DNA of 64,000 nucleotides, from assembly GCF_009749405.1 (NCBI RefSeq), contig NZ_WBIQ01000002.1, positions 558,001 to 622,000 of the forward strand, given 5' to 3'. Source of the stretch: Agromyces lapidis (lineage in GTDB: Bacteria; Actinomycetota; Actinomycetes; Actinomycetales; Microbacteriaceae). Both the position numbers and the translations under genes were made by a program. Shown in pieces: positions 53,174-61,266 of the stretch; positions within the stretch are counted from its first letter, which is position 1; every line of letters starts with the position of its first letter. The notes beneath the pieces are model-generated. The model ran no database searches, was not told the origin of the DNA, and was given only the letters and a program-made list of their open reading frames with translations.

Positions 53174-53214
53174 CTCACGGATACCGTGAGAACTGCACGC
53201 GAAGCTGCGTGCAG
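53174..53214 (+). other. Two tandem hairpins in the YegP-like leader
   Basis: CTCACGG/CCGTGAG (53174-53190) and CTGCACG/CGTGCAG (53193-53214) follow each other 24 nt before the start of the YegP-like gene. They could be protein-binding or structured-leader elements. Confidence 0.45.
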
Positions 53215-53237
53215 GGGAACCTATGGGAGGGGCCGCC

Positions 53238-53420
53238 ATGGCGGGATCGTTCGAGCTCTACACGGATGCGAGCGGCGAGTACCGTTTCCGTCTGAAGGCC
53301 GCCAACGGGCAGGTGATCGCCGCCTCGCAGGGCTACACGACGAAAGCCGCCGCGAAGAACGGGATCGACTCGGTGCGCTCGCACGCCGCCGACGCCGAAC
53401 TCGTCGACCAGACCGAGTAA
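53238..53420 (+). CDS. YegP-like (DUF1508) small protein
   Basis: A 60-residue single-domain DUF1508 protein: SFELYTDASGEYRFRLKAANGQVIAASQGY and KNGIDSVRSHA match the duplicated unit of E. coli YegP, which has two. Function unknown, often stress-linked. The ATG at 53238 is preferred because GGGAGGGG is 5 nt upstream; ATG 53223 lies before that site. Confidence 0.88.
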   Translation: MAGSFELYTDASGEYRFRLKAANGQVIAASQGYTTKAAAKNGIDSVRSHAADAELVDQTE

Positions 53421-53544
53421 TCCTCGAGCGACCGCCGGGCGGTGCCCATGGCGCCGCCGGTTCGGTCGCGCGCCGGTCGGCGAGGTGCGGGATGCCGCGT
53501 GGGCGGCGCCGCACCGCATCGACCACGCGGCATCCGCGCACGGC

Positions 53545-54720
53545 TCAGGAGAGCGCGCCGCCCGCATCGCCCGCTTCGTGCTCGCCGCGCCGCCAGGCCG
53601 CGTAGGCCCAGACGGCGAGGGCCAGCATCGGCCCCCAGAACCAGAGCGGCAGCACGAGGTCGAAGACGATCGCGTCGAGGATCGAGTCGGCGTCGAGTGA
53701 CATCAGCACGAGCGGCACGGCCGAGATCGTGATGATCGTCGCGGCCGTGAGGCCGGGAACGACCGCGAGCCGAGGCGGAACGCGTCGACCGCCGATCCGG
53801 GGCATCCAACGCGGGAACACGCGGCCCCACGGCAGGACGAGCCCGAGCGTGAGCACGCACGCGGCGACCGCGCCCGAGCCCAGCACGAGCCCGGTCGCCA
53901 GCACGGCCGGCGACATCTCGCCGACGGCCGGGGCGAACAGGGGCCACGGCGTGAGCCAGCTCGCCCGCATGAACGCGTAGGGCAGCGGCCCGAGTGCGGC
54001 GAGCACGGTGATCGCGCGGCGGTGCCGCACGAGCCAGACCTCGAAGCCGCGCACCTCGCGGGTCGTACGGCCGGCGACGACCGCCACGGCGGTCCATGCC
54101 AGCACTGCGGCGACCGAGACAGCCGAGATGACGATGAGCAGCGCGTTCTCGACGAGTCCGGAGCCGAGTTTCCCGAGGAAGGTCGTGACGCCCGCCCAGG
54201 TCAGCCCGGCCCACCACACCGCGACCGCGATGAGGGCGGCGAGCAGCGCGAGCAGCGGCACGCCGAGCCTGGGCGCCCGCACGACGAGGACGGCGGTCGT
54301 GAGCATTCCGGCGACGACGGCGGAGAACCCGAACAGGTAGCCCGCGAAGGTCACGGTGCCGGCATCGCCCAGGACGGCGATGACGGCTGCGGTGAGCACG
54401 GCCGCGGCACCGGCGATGAGCGGCGCTCGTCGGCCGAGTGCGCCGCGCGACCCGGCGGCGACGGCGACGACGAGCCCGACGGCTCCGGTCGCGACCACGG
54501 CCGCGGCGAACTGCGCCGGGTCGAGCACTGCGCTCGCGAGGCTTCGGGAGCTCGACGTCGTGTACGGATTCCAGCCGGGAACGAGCCACCAGGCGAGACC
54601 GAACGCCGTGATCGCGGCGGAGGCCACGAGTGCGAGCAGCGCGAACGGGCGGAGCAGCCGGGCGACGGCGTCCGGAGGGGCGGCGACCGAGCCGGTGCCG
54701 GCGGGTCTGGTGGCGGTCAT
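53545..54720 (-). CDS. Multi-pass membrane protein of unknown function
   Basis: A 391-residue protein with about 11 predicted helices spread along its length. I recognise no domain. The first helix follows a 25-residue cytoplasmic end, and the C-terminus is hydrophilic (RRGEHEAGDAGGALS). The ATG at 54720 has GAGGAG 7 nt upstream. It is divergent from the kinase-regulator pair at 54885, which could control it, but there is no direct evidence. Confidence 0.8.
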   Translation of the reverse strand: MTATRPAGTGSVAAPPDAVARLLRPFALLALVASAAITAFGLAWWLVPGWNPYTTSSSRSLASAVLDPAQFAAAVVATGAVGLVVAVAAGSRGALGRRAPLIAGAAAVLTAAVIAVLGDAGTVTFAGYLFGFSAVVAGMLTTAVLVVRAPRLGVPLLALLAALIAVAVWWAGLTWAGVTTFLGKLGSGLVENALLIVISAVSVAAVLAWTAVAVVAGRTTREVRGFEVWLVRHRRAITVLAALGPLPYAFMRASWLTPWPLFAPAVGEMSPAVLATGLVLGSGAVAACVLTLGLVLPWGRVFPRWMPRIGGRRVPPRLAVVPGLTAATIITISAVPLVLMSLDADSILDAIVFDLVLPLWFWGPMLALAVWAYAAWRRGEHEAGDAGGALS

Positions 54721-54871
54721 GGTGCACTCCTCTGCATCGGCCGGGGACCTCGTCGCGGCCTCGTTCCCGGCGTGCCCGCCGACCATCGGCGGGAGTCGTC
54801 GCCAGCGTGCCGTCCCGAGCGGGTCGCGCGCCTCACCCGATCGGGTGAGATGCGGCCCCGCGACCCGCCGG

Positions 54872-54877
54872 TAGCGT
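54872..54877 (+). promoter_or_regulatory. -10 element TAGCGT of the histidine kinase gene
   Basis: TAGCGT is 7 nt before the GTG at 54885 and overlaps the alternative GTG at 54876, which argues against that earlier start. Confidence 0.6.
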
Positions 54878-54884
54878 GGGGCGG

Positions 54885-56147
54885 GTGTTGGATGCCACGA
54901 CCGCGCGCCGGGCGCCGGGCCCCGCCGACTGGGTCTGGGCCGCGGTCGGAGCTGCAGCGCTGCTGCCGATCACCGTCGCGGAGGTGCTGCGGGAGGCCGG
55001 TCCCGCGGGGGCCGCCTGGGCGAGCGTCGTGCTCGCGCTCTTCGTGCTGCTGCACCTGTTCGTCGCAGTGCGGCCCCGGTGGCCGCGGGCGGCGATCGCC
55101 GTGGCATCCACGCTCATGCTGGCGCTCGCCGTGCTGAGCCTGCCCGGCATGCCGGGGCTCGCCGTGCTGCAGGCCAGCTCCGTCGTCTACCTCGCGTTCG
55201 TCTACGCCGCCGCGGCGAGCGATGACCGCGTCGCCGGAGTCGCCGGGCTCGCCCTCGGACTCGTCGGCGTCGGAATCATCACGGGCGTCGTGCTGCTCTC
55301 GGACCGCCCGAGCGACGTGGGGATGGTCGCGAGCCCGGGGGCGGTGCTGGCGCTCGCAGGCTCGCTCGGGGGCGGCATCGGAGTCGCCTGGGCGCTGGGC
55401 CGCTACCGCAGGGAGACGCTCCGCAAGCGCGCGGCGCAGCAACTCGCGCTCGAGCAGGCCGCTGAACTGCGCCTGCAGGGCGAGCTGCGCGCGGTGGCCG
55501 AGGAGCGGCGCAGGATCGCCCGAGAGCTGCACGACGTCATCGCGCACTCGCTCGCCGTGATGGTCGCGCAGGCGGAGGCGTCTCGGCTGCTCCTGGGGCG
55601 CGACGACGAGCGGGCCCGTGGGGCGATCGAGCACGTCGTCACGACCGGGCGTGCGGCGATGGGCGACATGCGCGGGCTGCTCGGGGCGCTCGCCGCCGCA
55701 CCGCGCGGCGACGACACGGCGCCGCGCGAACCGAGCCCCGGTCTCGATGCCGTCCCCGAGCTGGTCGAGCGGTCGCAGGCGCCGGAGCGCACCGCCGAGC
55801 TCATCGTCGTCGGCACGCCTGCAGCGGTGCGTCCCGGTGTGGGACTCGCGGCCTATCGGTTGGTTCAGGAGTCGCTGACGAACACGATCAGGCACGCTCC
55901 GCCGCCGACGCACTCGCGGGTGCGGATCGAGTGGGGCACGGCGCTCACGGTGACCGTCGACGACGACGGACACGGCGTCGTCGCGTCGGGCGAGCCCGCC
56001 GCGGGGCGCGGCCTGCGCGGCATGCGCGATCGCGTCGAGCAGCTCGGCGGCGGCTTCGAGGCCGGCCCCCGGGCGGATGCCGCGGGGTGGCGCGTCGTGG
56101 CACGACTCCCGCTCGGCAGCGACGTCCACGACGAGGCATCCCGATGA
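54885..56147 (+). CDS. Sensor histidine kinase (HisKA_3 type)
   Basis: A 420-residue sensor kinase with five or six helices (about 15-170), a coiled segment rich in Arg and Glu (172-210), the phosphoacceptor RRIARELHDVIAHS (His216) and an HATPase domain with LVQESLTNTIRHA, DDDGHGV and GRGLRGMRDRV. This DesK-like layout pairs with NarL regulators. The GTG at 54885 fits a leaderless start. The stop overlaps the regulator start by ATGA. The signal is unknown. Confidence 0.92.
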   Translation: MLDATTARRAPGPADWVWAAVGAAALLPITVAEVLREAGPAGAAWASVVLALFVLLHLFVAVRPRWPRAAIAVASTLMLALAVLSLPGMPGLAVLQASSVVYLAFVYAAAASDDRVAGVAGLALGLVGVGIITGVVLLSDRPSDVGMVASPGAVLALAGSLGGGIGVAWALGRYRRETLRKRAAQQLALEQAAELRLQGELRAVAEERRRIARELHDVIAHSLAVMVAQAEASRLLLGRDDERARGAIEHVVTTGRAAMGDMRGLLGALAAAPRGDDTAPREPSPGLDAVPELVERSQAPERTAELIVVGTPAAVRPGVGLAAYRLVQESLTNTIRHAPPPTHSRVRIEWGTALTVTVDDDGHGVVASGEPAAGRGLRGMRDRVEQLGGGFEAGPRADAAGWRVVARLPLGSDVHDEASR

Positions 56148-56806
56148 CGGACGGCCCCCGCATCCGCGTCGCGCTCGCCGACGACCAGGAGCTCATGCGC
56201 TCGGCGCTCGGGGTCATGCTCGAGGACCCGCCAGACCTCGAGCTCGTCGTGCAGGCCGCCGACGGGGCCGAGCTCCTCGAACGCCTGCGCGCGCACCGCG
56301 CCGACGTGGTCGTGATGGACGTGCGGATGCCGCGGATGGACGGCATCGAGGCGACGCGTCGGGTGCGGGCGGAGCATCCCGGCACCCGCGTGCTCGTGCT
56401 GACCACCTTCGACCTCGACGAGGTCGTGTTCGCCGCGATCCGGGCGGGTGCCAGCGGGTTCCTGACGAAAGACGCCTCGGCCGAGGAACTGGCGGCGGCG
56501 ATCCGCGCCGTCCATGCGGGCGACGCGACCCTCGCCCCGCGGGCGACGGCGAGCCTCGTCGACTTCGTGGCCAGGGCGCCGGCCGCCGCCGACGCCGAGA
56601 CGCTGCTCGCCCCGCTCACCGCGCGCGAGCGCGACGTGCTGGCCGAACTGGTCGTCGGCGCCTCGAACGACGAGATCGCCGAACGCCTCTACCTCACCGG
56701 CAACACCGTGAAGACGCACGTCAAGGCGATCCTCGCGAAGCTCGAGCTGCCCGACCGCGTGCACGTCGTCATCTGGGCGTACGAGCACGGGCTCGTGGTG
56801 CGCTGA
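56144..56806 (+). CDS. NarL/FixJ-type response regulator
   Basis: A 220-residue regulator: a receiver domain with Asp13-Asp14, the phosphoacceptor Asp59 in VVMDVRMP and Lys109-type FLTKDAS, then a LuxR helix-turn-helix with LTARERDVLAELVVGASNDEIAERL and NTVKTHVKAILAKL. It is translationally coupled to the kinase at 54885. The divergent membrane-protein gene (53545) is a candidate target. Confidence 0.93.
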   Translation: MTDGPRIRVALADDQELMRSALGVMLEDPPDLELVVQAADGAELLERLRAHRADVVVMDVRMPRMDGIEATRRVRAEHPGTRVLVLTTFDLDEVVFAAIRAGASGFLTKDASAEELAAAIRAVHAGDATLAPRATASLVDFVARAPAAADAETLLAPLTARERDVLAELVVGASNDEIAERLYLTGNTVKTHVKAILAKLELPDRVHVVIWAYEHGLVVR

Positions 56807-56909
56807 GCGGGCGTCCAGGCAATCGGGTTCGAGTGTCGGTGGTCGAAGATACCTTCGAATGAAGGAGGTCTTCGATGATGAGTTTCCGTGTTGTGGAGCC
56901 CGACCCTGG

Positions 56910-56984
56910 TGGTGCCCCCGGGGAATTCCGACATCCCGACCCGCTGATTAAAAGTCAGCTGCTCTGCCTCTGAGCTACGGGGGC
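56910..56984 (-). tRNA. tRNA-Lys (UUU) with aberrant T-arm
   Basis: A 75-nt cloverleaf including encoded CCA. The 7-bp acceptor GCCCCCG/CGGGGGC is perfect, the D-arm is normal, and the anticodon stem GCTGA/TCAGC frames loop CTTTTAA, anticodon TTT. The T-arm is unusual: stem GGGAT/TTCCC has a T-T mismatch in place of the invariant G53-C61, and the loop GTCGGAA lacks T54 and A58. It may be a degenerate copy or an atypical functional tRNA. Its 5' end abuts the HNH-type gene. Confidence 0.8.
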
Positions 56985-57461
56985 GTGAACGTGACGCAGA
57001 AGCGCTGTTATCGCTGCAAGCAGTCTAGGCCACTCGAAGAGTTCAACCGGCTCCGATCGGCGAGAGACGGTCTCACGAAGCTCTGCCGAGAGTGCAACCG
57101 TCAGAAGGCCCGCGAGTACTACGCCAAGAACCGTGAGGCCCATGTGCGCGTGATCATGGCGAGAAAAGCACAGCAGAGGCGCCTCGCGCTCGATGCCGTC
57201 GGCGACTACCTCAGCGCGCATCCGTGCCTCGACTGCGGCGAGTCCGACATTCGCGTGCTCGACTTCGACCACCGCGCGGGCTGCGAGAAGTCCGCCGAGG
57301 TGATGCGTCTCGCGCAGAACGGCTACTCGGTGCGCAAGGTCATGGGCGAGATCGCGAAGTGCGACGTCCGCTGCCGCAACTGTCATGCGAAGATCACCTA
57401 CGAGCGCTCCGGTGAGAACTGGCGCACGGCGTTCATGCGACGGGTCGCTGAGGGCGAATGA
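56985..57461 (+). CDS. HNH-type zinc-binding protein next to tRNA-Lys
   Basis: A 158-residue protein with two N-terminal CxxC knuckles (CYRCKQSRPLEEF, LCRECNRQKAREYY) and a C-terminal HNH-like core: CLDCG, VLDFDHR and CRNCHAKI. Such proteins occur in phages and in actinobacterial chromosomes; nuclease activity is plausible but unproven. The GTG at 56985 (or 56991) directly follows the 5' end of the oppositely oriented tRNA, so there is no room for a ribosome-binding site and the start is uncertain. Confidence 0.75.
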   Translation: MNVTQKRCYRCKQSRPLEEFNRLRSARDGLTKLCRECNRQKAREYYAKNREAHVRVIMARKAQQRRLALDAVGDYLSAHPCLDCGESDIRVLDFDHRAGCEKSAEVMRLAQNGYSVRKVMGEIAKCDVRCRNCHAKITYERSGENWRTAFMRRVAEGE

Positions 57462-57526
57462 GCGGCGGGCATCCGCTGAACCGCCCCTCGCGCTCGCGCT
57501 CGGACGACAGGTGCAGCCCGCCCGAG

Positions 57527-57532
57527 TATCCT
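57527..57532 (+). promoter_or_regulatory. -10 element TATCCT before the 57540 gene
   Basis: TATCCT is 7 nt before the ATG. Confidence 0.6.
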
Positions 57533-57539
57533 GTTCCGA

Positions 57540-58178
57540 ATGGCCGCCGACTTCCACCGCCCCACCCGGTTCCCACCCGCGCTGTTCGACGGCTTCATCG
57601 GCGGCGACGATCCTGCACGGCTGAACCGGGCGGCCCACGACACGGCGGCAGCGCTCCTCGCGCGGGTGCGCGCGAACCCCGATCCCGAGATCGTCGCCCG
57701 CCTGACCGCCTACACCGACCTGCACGGCATCGACGCGATAGCCGAACTCTGGGCGGGCTCCTCGGCGAAGAGCCTTCCGGGCGCCCTCTGGCGCATCTAT
57801 CTCCTGCGCACGCTCATCGGCCAGGACGCCGAGGCGCTGAGCCTCGCCTACCGGCGCGGTGCCGAGGTCTCGCACACGATCGACCAGGTCGTCGCGGGCG
57901 CGGCCTCGCCCACGGGGCCCGAGGAGGTGCGGGAACTCGCCGACCGGGTGCTGCACGGCGTCTTCACGGGCGACTTCGCCGTCGCGCTCGAGCGCGCGGC
58001 GGCGTTCGCGCGGGTGAGCGCGGCCGGGTTCACGAGCCTCGCCGACGATGCGGATGCCACGGATGCCGCGCACCCCGAGCGCTCGGGCGCGCTCACCCGA
58101 CGGGCGCTGCGCCTCACGGAGCTCGCCGACGAGCTCGGCGCCTGCGCCCGGCTCTGGCGGCGCGACGCCCTCGACTGA
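57540..58178 (+). CDS. Uncharacterised actinobacterial protein
   Basis: A 212-residue, mostly helical, acidic cytoplasmic protein starting MAADFHRPTRFPPALFDGF. I know similar Micrococcales proteins, some with misleading names, but no function. No catalytic motif, signal peptide or membrane segment is visible. The ATG follows TATCCT by 7 nt, so it is likely leaderless. It ends 72 nt before the candidate structured RNA. Confidence 0.75.
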   Translation: MAADFHRPTRFPPALFDGFIGGDDPARLNRAAHDTAAALLARVRANPDPEIVARLTAYTDLHGIDAIAELWAGSSAKSLPGALWRIYLLRTLIGQDAEALSLAYRRGAEVSHTIDQVVAGAASPTGPEEVRELADRVLHGVFTGDFAVALERAAAFARVSAAGFTSLADDADATDAAHPERSGALTRRALRLTELADELGACARLWRRDALD

Positions 58179-58242
58179 GCGGCCCGACAGCGCCCCGCGA
58201 CTCCACCGGTGCCGCCGGGAATGAACCGGCCCGCGACGTCGT

Positions 58243-58340
58243 TTAGACTGTCTGAGGCCGGCCGCAGTAACCCCGGGCTCCAAAATTCGCCGCTCCGAGC
58301 GGCCTCGCGCCGAGAGGCGTTTCTGCGGCCGGCCTTTCGC
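58243..58340 (+). ncRNA. Candidate structured RNA between convergent genes
   Basis: A possible -10 TAGACT (58243-58248) is followed by a 13-bp perfect stem (58255-58267 with 58323-58335) closing a 55-nt interior. Inside is a hairpin GCCGCT/AGCGGC (58289-58303) and a second GAG-type hairpin, making a three-way-junction-like fold, then CTTTCG. It could be a small RNA or an elaborate terminator for the gene at 57540. I do not recognise a known RNA family. Confidence 0.4.
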
Positions 58341-58367
58341 TTGCCTCCTGGCCGATCGGCGCGCGGC

Positions 58368-59291
58368 CTACGACCAGCGGGTCTCACGGCTCACGAGATC
58401 GGTCGTGCCGAACCGCCCCGTCGGCGACGCGGTCGTCACCGTTCGCCCGACGCGCGCGCGTTCATCGTCGCGCCAGATCGCGGCGAGCGAGTGCTCGGCC
58501 GCCTCGTCGCCGGAATCGGCCGCGATCGTGAGCTCGGCGAGCCGGTCGGCGATCTCGATCGCCGCGGCGGTCAGCGGGCGCCGGGGTGCGTCCATGATGC
58601 CCCAGCCGTCCCAGAGCAGCAGTTCGCTGCGCATGCGATGAGCGAGGTCGCCGAGCACGTAGCCGTGCACGATCCAGGGCCCGGTGATCGGATGCCCGGG
58701 GGCGACGCCGTAGTCGGCGAGCCCGGTGCGACCCTCGCGGTGGGCGATCCAGGCCTCGGCGGCGGTCTCGAAGGGGGATCCCTCGCCACCCGGCAGATCG
58801 TGCACCTCGAGGTCGTCGCCGTCGTCGACGCCGAGCTCGGGGTCGAAACGCACCCAGCGCCCGTCGCGGTGCATCTCGACGACGACGTGGTCGTGTCGGA
58901 ACCCCGGTGTGAAATAGGCCGCGAAGCCGAGACGAGTGCGGGCCGGTACGCCGTGCTCGCGCAGGATCGAGACCGCGAGCAGGGAATGGTCGCGGCAGCA
59001 GCCGCCCACGCGATCGGCGTCCGCCCGTTCGGCGTCGAGGGGGCCCTCCGCCCGTTCGGCGGCGGCGTCGAGGATCGCCGAGATCCAGCGCCGGTCGACG
59101 TCGGCGAGCTGCGCGGCCGTCGGGGCGGCGCGTCCGGCGCGGTAATGGGTGATCGTCGCCGTGGCGGCGCGGTGAATCGCCTGCGGCTCGGGGGCGACCG
59201 CGGCGACGAGCCGCCGGTGCGACCCCGGCTCGGAGTACGGGGAGTGACGGGCGAAGTCGTGGGCGAGGCGGGTGGAGGCTGAATCGGTCAT
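58368..59291 (-). CDS. Transglutaminase-like superfamily protein
   Basis: A 307-residue protein with a papain-like transglutaminase core: the Cys in DRVGGCCRDHSLL, the His in FRHDHVVVEM and the Asp in VRFDPELGV. No signal peptide, so cytoplasmic. Such proteins may be proteases or amidases; the role is unknown. The ATG overlaps the end of the MerR gene by 4 nt, so both are in one operon and the regulator may control it. Confidence 0.87.
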   Translation of the reverse strand: MTDSASTRLAHDFARHSPYSEPGSHRRLVAAVAPEPQAIHRAATATITHYRAGRAAPTAAQLADVDRRWISAILDAAAERAEGPLDAERADADRVGGCCRDHSLLAVSILREHGVPARTRLGFAAYFTPGFRHDHVVVEMHRDGRWVRFDPELGVDDGDDLEVHDLPGGEGSPFETAAEAWIAHREGRTGLADYGVAPGHPITGPWIVHGYVLGDLAHRMRSELLLWDGWGIMDAPRRPLTAAAIEIADRLAELTIAADSGDEAAEHSLAAIWRDDERARVGRTVTTASPTGRFGTTDLVSRETRWS

Positions 59292-60217
59292 GGCGACATC
59301 GTCGAGTCCGCCCCGGGGGCGGAGTCAAGCGGCCCGCGGGCGAGGTCGAGCGACTCGCGGGCGGAGTCGAGCGAGTCCGGGATCGGGCGGGCGATGCGCA
59401 CCGCGATCGCCTGCGGGTCGTCGGGCCACGCGCCCGGGTACCACTCGCGGGGCGGTCGGCCCCGCTCGCCCGGCGCGAGCCCGGCGGCGACGTGCACCGC
59501 GTCGTAGAAGCGCAGCAATTCGGGGAACACGACCTCGCGGGCGGCGAGGTCGACGACGGCGTGCTCCGCGCCCGGCTCGACGCGCAGCACGATGTCGCGG
59601 CCGGGCCTCGCGCGCCCGGTGAACGGCACCGCGGTCTCGATGCGGCCGGGAAGCCCGTCGCCGACGGGATCGTGGAAGATGACCCAGTGCGCGGGGCCCG
59701 CCTCCGCGCCCTCCTCGGCGAGGTGCCTGCGGATCTCGACGACGTCGGCGAGGAAGCTCGGGACGAGCGCGGGCTGCTCGACCGTACGGGAGATGCTCGC
59801 GACGGCGAGGTCGGGCAGCGATTCGACGCGCACGCGGTCGAGCACCTCCGGCGACGGCTCGGCGCACGCCTCGCCCGCCGCCGAGGCCGCGGCCGAGGCC
59901 GAGGCCGCGAGCAGCTCGACCGTGCGGCTGCGCCGTGCGAACCCTTCGCGCTCGGCGGCCCACCAGGCGAGCAGCCGTGCCCGCGCCGCGTCGGCGGGTG
60001 CGTCGAGCAGTTCGCCGATGAGTGCGAGGGGGAGTTCGGCGCGGCGGAGCGCCGCGATCGATCGGGCCCGTTCGAGCTGCTCGGGCGCGTAGCGCCGGTA
60101 GCCGGTGCGCCCGTCGACCTCGGCGGGCACGAGCAGGCCGCTCGCATCGTAGAGCCGCAGCGCTTTGAGCGAGAGGCCGGAGGCGCGGCTCATCCCACCG
60201 GTGCCGAGCGTCTGCAT
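59288..60217 (-). CDS. MerR-family regulator with GyrI-like effector domain
   Basis: A 309-residue regulator. The N-terminal MerR helix-turn-helix spans about 1-75 (SRASGLSLKALRLYDASGLL, GYRRYAPEQL), then an Ala-rich linker (about 105-125). A GyrI/effector-binding-like domain covers about 130-275 (SISRTVEQPALVPSF, REWYPGAW), of the BmrR kind that binds small hydrophobic compounds. The ATG follows TAGCGT by 6 nt. It is cotranscribed with the transglutaminase-like gene. Confidence 0.9.
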   Translation of the reverse strand: MQTLGTGGMSRASGLSLKALRLYDASGLLVPAEVDGRTGYRRYAPEQLERARSIAALRRAELPLALIGELLDAPADAARARLLAWWAAEREGFARRSRTVELLAASASAAASAAGEACAEPSPEVLDRVRVESLPDLAVASISRTVEQPALVPSFLADVVEIRRHLAEEGAEAGPAHWVIFHDPVGDGLPGRIETAVPFTGRARPGRDIVLRVEPGAEHAVVDLAAREVVFPELLRFYDAVHVAAGLAPGERGRPPREWYPGAWPDDPQAIAVRIARPIPDSLDSARESLDLARGPLDSAPGADSTMSP

Positions 60218-60223
60218 GCCCGT

Positions 60224-60229
60224 ACGCTA
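60224..60229 (-). promoter_or_regulatory. -10 element TAGCGT of the MerR gene
   Basis: TAGCGT is 6 nt before the ATG at 60217. It is back-to-back with the promoter of the PabC-like gene. Confidence 0.65.
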
Positions 60230-60254
60230 GCGCATCGGCGCGGGCCATCCTGCA

Positions 60255-60260
60255 TAGCAT
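60255..60260 (+). promoter_or_regulatory. -10 element TAGCAT of the PabC-like gene
   Basis: TAGCAT is 6 nt before the ATG at 60267. Confidence 0.7.
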
Positions 60261-60266
60261 TGGTGC

Positions 60267-61154
60267 ATGGCCTCGACCGTGACCCTCCTCATCGCCCCGC
60301 TGCCCGCCGACGCGCCCGCCGACGATGTCGACGCGACCTTCCACGAGGTGGATGCCTCGGAGCCGGCGCTGCGCGTCGGCGAGCTGTCGACGCAGCGCGG
60401 CGACGGCATCTTCGAGACCCTCGCGGTCGTCGACGGCCACGCGCAGGAGGCGCAGGCCCACCTCGTGCGCCTGCGCAACTCGGCGGCGATCTGCGAACTG
60501 CCCGAGCCGAACCTCGAGCAGTGGCACGCGGCGATCCGGCGGGCGACGTCCGCGTTGCCCTCCACCGGCGAGTTCGCATTGAAGCTCGTGCTGAGCCGCG
60601 GCGTCGAGCACGGGCCGGCGCCGACCGCGTGGCTGCACGCCTCGCCCGCGGCCGACTTCACCGTGCCGCGCGAGCAGGGGATCCGGGTCGTGACGCTCGA
60701 TCGCGGCCTCGCCCACGATGCGGCGGCGCGGGCACCGTGGCTGCTGCTCGGCGCGAAGACGCTGAGCTACGCGCCGAACATGGCGGCGCTTCGTGAGGCG
60801 AAGCGCCGCGGTGCCGACGACACGATCTTCGTCTCCTCGGACGGCTTCGTCATGGAGGGGCCGACCTCGAGCGTCATCCTGCGCATCGACGGCGTCTACT
60901 CGACGCCCGCGCCGAGCGGGGCGATTCTGCACGGTACGACCCAGCAGAGCCTCTTCGAGCACCTCGAACATGCGGGGGAGCGCACCGAGTACCGCGACAT
61001 CCCGGTGGCGGAGCTCGCGCTCGCCGACGCCGTCTGGCTCGTCTCGAGCGTGCGGCTCGCCGCGGGCGTGACGGCGCTCGACGGGGCATCCGTCACCTTC
61101 GACGAGGCGACCACCCGGCGTTTCAACGACTACCTCCTGAGCCCGCGCGACTGA
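60267..61154 (+). CDS. Fold-type IV PLP enzyme, aminodeoxychorismate lyase-like
   Basis: A 295-residue PLP enzyme of the branched-chain aminotransferase/PabC fold, with the PLP lysine in GAKTLSYAPNMAALREAKRRGADD and EGPTSSVIL as the cofactor-binding turn. PabC makes 4-aminobenzoate for folate, which would suit the one-carbon genes here, but D-amino-acid or branched-chain transaminase activity cannot be excluded. No pabA/pabB is in the window. The ATG follows TAGCAT by 6 nt (leaderless). Confidence 0.82.
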   Translation: MASTVTLLIAPLPADAPADDVDATFHEVDASEPALRVGELSTQRGDGIFETLAVVDGHAQEAQAHLVRLRNSAAICELPEPNLEQWHAAIRRATSALPSTGEFALKLVLSRGVEHGPAPTAWLHASPAADFTVPREQGIRVVTLDRGLAHDAAARAPWLLLGAKTLSYAPNMAALREAKRRGADDTIFVSSDGFVMEGPTSSVILRIDGVYSTPAPSGAILHGTTQQSLFEHLEHAGERTEYRDIPVAELALADAVWLVSSVRLAAGVTALDGASVTFDEATTRRFNDYLLSPRD

Positions 61155-61218
61155 GCGCGGGCCGCCCCCGAAGGGGGAGTTGCGGGCCGCCCACCGGGCA
61201 CTCGCGCCGACTTTGTAA

Positions 61219-61231
61219 ATGTTGCTAACAT
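61219..61231. promoter_or_regulatory. Palindrome before the large LuxR-type gene
   Basis: ATGTT-GCT-AACAT in an AT-rich patch 35 nt before the start. It may be a promoter-proximal operator. Confidence 0.45.
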
Positions 61232-61266
61232 AACCCCACGCGATCGGAGTAGTGAGCGGAGGGGCA

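Noticed and set aside
56807..57461. Prophage or integrative element at the tRNA-Lys
   Set aside because: Only one HNH-type gene is present. There is no integrase, no phage structural genes and no repeated tRNA end in view.
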